The position numbers and the translations under genes were made by a program. Below, one piece after another: positions 59,532-64,000 of a stretch of 64,000 bases of DNA. This DNA comes from JANNVZ01 sp046155615 (GTDB lineage Bacteria; Bacteroidota; Bacteroidia; Flavobacteriales_D; Sanyastnellaceae), in NCBI GenBank assembly GCA_046155615.1, contig JBJXFP010000096.1, positions 6,020 through 70,019 on the forward strand, given 5' to 3'. Position 1 is the first letter of the stretch. The number at the start of each line of letters is the position of its first letter. The notes under the pieces are model-generated. The model had not been told where the DNA came from. It worked only from the letters and a program-made list of their open reading frames with translations, and did not search any database.

Positions 59532-59649
59532 TCAGCAAGGAGAAACCCCTATTGAGCTTTCACCTGCCCTGCGAAAAACATACATCATCTAATCTTCCAT
59601 ACTGTCTGTTTCTTTTCCCGTTATTTGGCATTACCAAAACAACGAAGTG

Positions 59650-60450
59650 ATGGAAAACCGAGACAGAGATATCAGGATAATGCTGAACCTCTATGGTCCG
59701 CATATGCCGGAGGAATTTCGCAACTTGCTTAAGGATTACCTGGAATTGATTGACTGGTATGACAACGTATTGCAACACTTGGGCAATGACCTTGGCCCTG
59801 TGCTGCAAGACTTGATGGTGAAGCAATATCCTATATTCAGGGAATTGACCCACCCTGCACAACTGAAGTACATGCATGAGGTTTGTAAGTACAATGCCAT
59901 TGGGTATGCTTTTCAGTTGAGGCGATTGCAGAAGGAGCAAGATGAAGGTGTGATACCGCATGAGAAATATCCGAAGCTGGAAAAGTGGCGTGCTTTCTAT
60001 TGCCAGCCGCAGCCACCTTACACTGTGGATGATACTCACCGTTCGCCTTACCGATTTGCTGACGATGCGGAATGGGAGCGCTACAAAGAGGAAGAAAACC
60101 GCGTGATGCGCCTCCACCACTTCTGGAAGGAAAAAAGAAGGCAGGAGTATCACGATGCAGTGCAGCCCTTCCTGTTTAAGTGTATGCCGTGGCTGTCGGA
60201 CATGGACGGGGATTATTGGGTGCTGTTTGCTGTGGAGATACGCGACCTATACGAGGAGTGGAAAGTGCTGTGTGATGAGCTGGAATCGGCTATTGACTAT
60301 GAGTTGCGACCTGAGGCTATTGCGCTGAACAATGAGACATTCAGAGAAGAACTGATGGGAAAAATACGTGAAAACCATCGGGTGGGTGAGGCCAAACGCT
60401 CGGCACGGATAGACCCGGAGATAGAGGCTATGGAAAGGGAAATGAGTTGA
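59650..60450 (+). CDS. Unrecognised soluble helical protein
   Basis: 266 residues from the ATG at 59650 (a GTG just before it would add one residue). No signal peptide and no membrane helix. The sequence is rich in charged residues, Tyr, Trp and His (LELIDWYDNVLQHLGNDLGP, PYRFADDAEWERYKEEENRV, DYWVLFAVEIRDLYEEWKVL) and looks fully alpha-helical. I do not recognise a domain. The coding character is supported by consistent amino-acid use and the lack of any better frame. It stands alone between the barrel gene (divergent) and ftsY (convergent). Confidence 0.7.
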   Translation: MENRDRDIRIMLNLYGPHMPEEFRNLLKDYLELIDWYDNVLQHLGNDLGPVLQDLMVKQYPIFRELTHPAQLKYMHEVCKYNAIGYAFQLRRLQKEQDEGVIPHEKYPKLEKWRAFYCQPQPPYTVDDTHRSPYRFADDAEWERYKEEENRVMRLHHFWKEKRRQEYHDAVQPFLFKCMPWLSDMDGDYWVLFAVEIRDLYEEWKVLCDELESAIDYELRPEAIALNNETFREELMGKIRENHRVGEAKRSARIDPEIEAMEREMS

Positions 60451-60489
60451 GAGGAGCGTTGTGCAGAACCTGCAACATTCTGGAAAAGA

Positions 60490-61455
60490 CTATTTCGCTT
60501 CTTGCCCGAACAAGCTGTCCACAAACTCGAAGCGATTGAATACCTGCAGGTCGCTAATCTTTTCGCCCACGCCTATGTACTTCACAGGTATGCTGAACTG
60601 ATCGCTGATGCCTACTACCACTCCGCCCTTGGCAGTGCCATCTATTTTAGTAATAGCTAATGCGCTTACTTCTGTAGCCGCTGTAAATTGTTTGGCTTGT
60701 TCAAAGGCATTTTGCCCTGTGCTGCCATCCAGCACGAGCAGTACTTCATGTGGTGCATCTGGTATCACCTTTTCCATAACACGTTTGATTTTCGTCAGTT
60801 CGTTCATCAGGCCTACTTTGTTGTGGAGGCGGCCTGCCGTGTCTATCAATACCACATCTGCCTGCTGTGCTACTGCACTTTGTAATGTGTCGAATGCAAC
60901 ACTTGCAGGATCTGCTCCCATGCCTTGCGACACCATGGTAACTCCTGCGCGGTCGGCCCATACTTTAAGTTGATCTACAGCCGCTGCACGAAAAGTATCG
61001 GCTGCCCCAAGCACCACTTTCTTGCCTTGTGACTTCAGTTGGTTGGCGAGTTTGCCAATGGTGGTGGTTTTGCCCACACCATTCACACCCACTACCATCA
61101 CCACATAAGGCGTGTTTTTCTGCGGCACATACACTGCTTCACTTTCTTCACCCTCGTGTCCCTTCATCAGTGCGGCTATCTCCTCTTTCAGTATGCCATT
61201 CAGTTCGCTGGTGTTCATGAATTTGTCATGCGCCACGCGCTCTTCAATCTTGCGGATAATCTTTAGCGTTGTCTCCACGCCCACATCGCTGCCTATGAGC
61301 ACCTCTTCTAAGTTATCCATCACTTCCGCATCCACAGTGCTTTTTCCAACAACGATGCGCGCCAGTTTGGAGAAAAATCCGGTACGTGTTTTTTCCAGCC
61401 CTTGATCAAGGCTCTCTTTCTTCTCGTTGCTGAATAATCTTTTAAAAAAACTCAT
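60490..61455 (-). CDS. ftsY: Signal recognition particle receptor FtsY
   Basis: 321 residues, short because the acidic A domain is missing, as is usual in Bacteroidota; the start MSFFKRLFSNEKKESLDQGL leads directly to the N domain. SRP GTPase motifs: VVGVNGVGKTTTIGKLA (G1), DTFRAAAVDQLKVWA, VLIDTAGRLHNK (G3), ITKIDGTAKGGV (G4/5). It docks SRP-bound ribosomes at the membrane. It lies downstream of yidC in the same direction, a functional neighbour in membrane protein insertion. Confidence 0.97.
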   Translation of the reverse strand: MSFFKRLFSNEKKESLDQGLEKTRTGFFSKLARIVVGKSTVDAEVMDNLEEVLIGSDVGVETTLKIIRKIEERVAHDKFMNTSELNGILKEEIAALMKGHEGEESEAVYVPQKNTPYVVMVVGVNGVGKTTTIGKLANQLKSQGKKVVLGAADTFRAAAVDQLKVWADRAGVTMVSQGMGADPASVAFDTLQSAVAQQADVVLIDTAGRLHNKVGLMNELTKIKRVMEKVIPDAPHEVLLVLDGSTGQNAFEQAKQFTAATEVSALAITKIDGTAKGGVVVGISDQFSIPVKYIGVGEKISDLQVFNRFEFVDSLFGQEAK

Positions 61456-61460
61456 ATTTC

Positions 61461-61579
61461 AGTTTGCAGTTTGCAAAAAAAAGTTTGCAAAAGTTGGTTT
61501 GTTGTTGGGACTGCAAATTCTATTTCCTGATTTTTCATTTGCAAACTTCACAATTGCAAATTGCAAATTCTATTTCCTG
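61461..61579. repeat. Repeat-rich spacer ftsY / yidC including a duplicate of the yidC tail
   Basis: The 17-base word GCAAATTCTATTTCCTG occurs at 61513-61529 and 61563-61579; the second copy contains the yidC stop and last codons. AAGTTTGCAAA (61481-61491) has its complement at 61538-61548, and TTGCA words recur throughout. Confidence 0.7.
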
Positions 61580-63537
61580 GCTCCTGCCAGTTTGGCGCGC
61601 TGTCCTTTCTGTGCTTCTTCTAATCGCTGCATGAATCCGCTCTTTGTCTTTGGCTTCTTTTTGTTGTTGTCAATCTTTGCACGTATGGCGTCTTCATTTA
61701 TGAAGTATTTCTTGATGGCCCACATCTGCGATATGCTCACCATGTTGGCTATGAAGTAATACAGCGCAAGGCCCGAAGGCTGGTTATTGAAGAAGAACAA
61801 CATCATCACAGTGAAGAGGTTCATCATCACCTTCATGTTGGGCATGCCCGGCTGCTGTGGCATGGCCGGCTGCGCACCCATGCTCATCTTGGTGTATATA
61901 AATGTAGAAATACACATCAGTATGGTGAAGCCGCTGATGTGGTTGCCGTAGATGTCGCTCAGTACAGGAATGTTTTGTGTCCAGCTAAATATGCTGTCGT
62001 AAGCAGCCAGGTCGTCAGCCCACAGAAAACTTTTGCCCCGCAGCACAATTTCCGCAGGGAAGAAGCGGAACATGGCGTAGAGTATAGGCATCTGAATAAG
62101 CACAGGTATGCAGCCTGCAAAAGGATTCACACCTGTCTGGCGGTATAGGGCCATCATGGCGGTTTGTTTTTCGCCTGCGGGTTTGCCTTCGTACCTCTTG
62201 TTTATCTCTTCTATCTCAGGTTTCAGCACGCGCATCTTGGCGCTGCTCAAAAAGTTTTTCCAGGTGATGGGAAAAAGAACCGTCTTGATAACAATGGTAA
62301 CCAGCAGAATGATAAGGCCCCAACTGCCAATAAAAGTGGAGAAGAACCAAAACAGAGGACGCACGCAGTAGCGATTCACCACACCTATTATGCTCCATCC
62401 ATAATCAATGATTCGGTGAAATTCTTCCACACCTGTTGCATTCAGCTCGGTGTAGTCGTTAGGCCCAAGGTAGAGGTTCAAATCGTATTGTGCATCGGCA
62501 CCGCTGCGTGCAGGCAGCGCCATGTTGGCCCAGTAGTACTTGGTGTGTGTGCTGTCCAGTGCGGGGTCTATTCGCAGGTCGGCCCCTGCGGGAAATGGCT
62601 CATTGCTGTATAGCGCTGCACTGAAGTAGTCCTGCTTGAAGGCCATCCAGGTCAATGGCTGCTCTGTGATGTATTGGTCGCTGCTGGTTTCGCTCAGGTA
62701 GTCTCGGTCTTGTGCCGCTTCTCTGTAAAACACGGTGCACTTGGTGCGCTCAGCTGCTATGCCCCTTTCGTTGCTATGCCCGGCAGCGTACCACTCTATA
62801 CGCAGCGGATGGCCTGCCAGATCCATGTCGCCACCCATGCCGTGCACTTGCACTTTCATGCTCACATTGTACGATTGGGGCGCCAGTTGATACACTATCT
62901 CTAAATACTTGCTGGGGTCGGTAGTGTTCAGCCGCATGTTCACCTGCTGTGCATTGGTGCGTGCGTCTGCGCATGCAGTGCTGGCAACAAACTTGAACTG
63001 GTCACTTTTGAAATCGCCTTTTCCATACAGGCTGAATAGCAACTTGAGGCTGCTCAGTGAATCGTCCCACAGCTTGATGTTGTGGTCAGTGCCATATACT
63101 TTGTAACCACCAAGCAGCTCCGCACTGGTGGGCAGGCCACCGCGTGTGTCAATGGTCAGCCGCAGGTTGTTGTTTTCAAGCACTACTTTTTGCGAAGCTT
63201 CGGTAGGCCGCCCAATGGTTACCATGCCGGTGCTGTTGTTCGCCAATATGGTTTCGCGTGGCGACATATCAGCCGAGGGTGCAAGCAGGCCATACTTGGT
63301 AGCGGCATCGGTTGTAGTAATAGTGGTGGTGTCAGGCCCTGCATAGGGAGTGGCCGCTGTAGTTGTAGTCAGTGTGTCTGCCTTAGGCATCAGTGCCTGC
63401 ACGCGCGACAGGCTGTCAAGCTGCTGCTGCTCTATAGCCGCACGCTCCTTCATCTGCACATTCTGGTACCATACAAACCCGAGTATGAGCAACACCATCA
63501 GCCCACCTCCAATCAGTGTGTTTTTGTCAAATTTCAT
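61570..63537 (-). CDS. yidC: Membrane protein insertase YidC
   Basis: 655 residues, a full Gram-negative type YidC: N-terminal helix (TLIGGGLMVLLILGFVWYQN), large periplasmic domain (about 60-360), then five insertase helices (WGLIILLVTIVIKTVLFPIT, GCIPVLIQMPILYAMFRFFP, FTVMMLFFFNNQPSGLALYY) and a basic tail ending AKLAGARK. Inserts membrane proteins alone or with SecYEG. The Met/Pro/Gln loop (MGAQPAMPQQPGMPNMKVMM) is characteristic of Bacteroidota. Confidence 0.97.
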   Translation of the reverse strand: MKFDKNTLIGGGLMVLLILGFVWYQNVQMKERAAIEQQQLDSLSRVQALMPKADTLTTTTAATPYAGPDTTTITTTDAATKYGLLAPSADMSPRETILANNSTGMVTIGRPTEASQKVVLENNNLRLTIDTRGGLPTSAELLGGYKVYGTDHNIKLWDDSLSSLKLLFSLYGKGDFKSDQFKFVASTACADARTNAQQVNMRLNTTDPSKYLEIVYQLAPQSYNVSMKVQVHGMGGDMDLAGHPLRIEWYAAGHSNERGIAAERTKCTVFYREAAQDRDYLSETSSDQYITEQPLTWMAFKQDYFSAALYSNEPFPAGADLRIDPALDSTHTKYYWANMALPARSGADAQYDLNLYLGPNDYTELNATGVEEFHRIIDYGWSIIGVVNRYCVRPLFWFFSTFIGSWGLIILLVTIVIKTVLFPITWKNFLSSAKMRVLKPEIEEINKRYEGKPAGEKQTAMMALYRQTGVNPFAGCIPVLIQMPILYAMFRFFPAEIVLRGKSFLWADDLAAYDSIFSWTQNIPVLSDIYGNHISGFTILMCISTFIYTKMSMGAQPAMPQQPGMPNMKVMMNLFTVMMLFFFNNQPSGLALYYFIANMVSISQMWAIKKYFINEDAIRAKIDNNKKKPKTKSGFMQRLEEAQKGQRAKLAGARK

Positions 63538-63575
63538 TTTCCCTTGCTGCTATATATGCTCTGAAAAAAAGCGGG

Positions 63576-63604
63576 CGAATGTAGTCAGAGCTGATAGCCG
63601 CAAA
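63576..63604 (-). promoter_or_regulatory. Candidate yidC promoter
   Basis: TTTG (63604-63601), 17 bases, TACATTCG (63583-63576), one mismatch from TAnnTTTG, 38 bases before the yidC ATG. Confidence 0.45.
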
Positions 63605-63792
63605 CCCTGTGCAGGCGGCAGATGGTTTATCTCCGGGGGTAGGTGCAATGCTTATGCTGCAGGCCTCAGTGTCTTTTTCACAATGTGTCAAATGTCATTT
63701 ATGCAATTTTGACACAGTTCAGTGAACACTCCCGGACTGGTGGGACTGGGGTTGGGGATGGTGAAGCCAATTTTGGTATTTGATAAAATGAA
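63605..63792. other. Region upstream of yidC
   Basis: No gene seen. It contains a perfect 9-bp inverted pair TGTGTCAAA (63684-63692) and TTTGACACA (63708-63716) with a 15-base spacer, about 150 bp upstream of the yidC start, of unknown role. Confidence 0.5.
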
Positions 63793-63827
63793 GAAGCCGC
63801 CCCATGGGGGCGGCTTCTATAATTTTT
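63793..63827 (-). terminator. Terminator after the CHU_C protein gene
   Basis: GAAGCCGCCCC (63793-63803) pairs perfectly with 63807-63817 around ATG. The minus-strand gene ends at 63849; the T-rich run is clearer on the plus strand, so efficiency in the needed direction is uncertain. Confidence 0.6.
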
Positions 63828-63848
63828 TTCTAAAAGCGACTGAACGAA

Positions 63849-64000
63849 TTAGTCGCGGAGTATTTGCACGTGGCCTTCGAAGGTCTCACCATCGGAGCGT
63901 TTGAGGATGAAGAAGTAAACTCCATCGGGGCAGTCTTTGCCACTCCAGTTGTTGCTGTAGCTGGTGGCTTCGAATATGATGTTGCCCCAGCGATTATAGA
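63849..64000 (-). CDS. 3' end of a secreted protein with gliding-associated CHU_C domain
   Basis: Only the last 50 codons are in the window; the gene enters from the right edge. The end reads YNRWGNIIFEATSYSNNW, then SGKDCPDGVYFFILKRSDGE and HVQILRD. NRWGxxIFE and CPDGVYFFI are the hallmark of the type B (CHU_C) sorting domain, so the product should be exported by the type IX system. The rest cannot be judged. Confidence 0.85.
   Translation of the reverse strand, partial: YNRWGNIIFEATSYSNNWSGKDCPDGVYFFILKRSDGETFEGHVQILRD

Overview
The window looks like a chromosomal segment of a Bacteroidota bacterium, probably a gliding or Saprospiria/Chitinophagia-like one. Signs are GldC, Por-secretion (type IX) sorting domains of both the A type and the gliding-associated CHU_C type, a TonB-dependent receptor paired with a DUF4249 lipoprotein, a GWxTD protein, an archaeal-type prolyl-tRNA synthetase, zinc-free ribosomal protein L31, and promoters of the form TTTG-N18-TAnnTTTG. 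This placement is inferred from gene content; no 16S gene is present.

Layout. 0-1.4 kb: the cut 5' end of a LuxE-like acyl-protein synthetase gene (minus), divergent from a small lipoprotein, then a DUF5684 membrane protein with a strong terminator. 1.5-5.6 kb: a carotenoid operon crtI-crtB-idi-crtZ-lycopene cyclase, predicted to turn GGPP into a hydroxylated beta-carotene such as zeaxanthin; GGPP synthase and ketolase are absent. 5.7-14.1 kb: engB, a 1044-residue PKD-repeat secreted protein, an alpha/beta hydrolase, pgk, accC and accB. 14.5-20.3 kb: TonB receptor plus DUF4249 lipoprotein, a YtcJ-like amidohydrolase, a DUF4190-like lipoprotein. 20.4-28.9 kb: a FadL-like porin with an extremely Tyr/Asn/Gly/Trp-rich lipoprotein, proS, rpmE2, a glycosyltransferase, DUF4846, a DnaJ/TerB protein and a Fur-family regulator.

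28.9-42.8 kb: a sortilin/BNR-repeat exoprotein, a membrane protein, an arginase-family enzyme, a giant choice-of-anchor-L adhesin, tRNA-Ser(UGA), a GWxTD protein, a family 2 glycosyltransferase, frr, a solitary paaA, and folK. 43.2-49.8 kb: a five-gene operon SpoIIM-DUF4129-DUF4350-MoxR-DUF58, a recurring but functionally unexplained envelope-associated system. 50-64 kb: mdh, gldC, uvrB, an outer-membrane barrel with a giant TPR partner, a His-rich small barrel, an unrecognised soluble protein, ftsY, yidC, and the 3' end of another CHU_C secreted protein.

No phage, insertion sequence with transposase, CRISPR array or rRNA was found. The most unusual non-coding structures are a 170-bp nested palindromic element before the PKD protein, several inverted-repeat fillers between co-directional genes, a palindromic operator candidate over the carotenoid promoter, a perfect 9-3-9 palindrome before the His-rich barrel gene, and TAnnTTTG promoter boxes lying only 4-7 bases from start codons, which suggests leaderless mRNAs.
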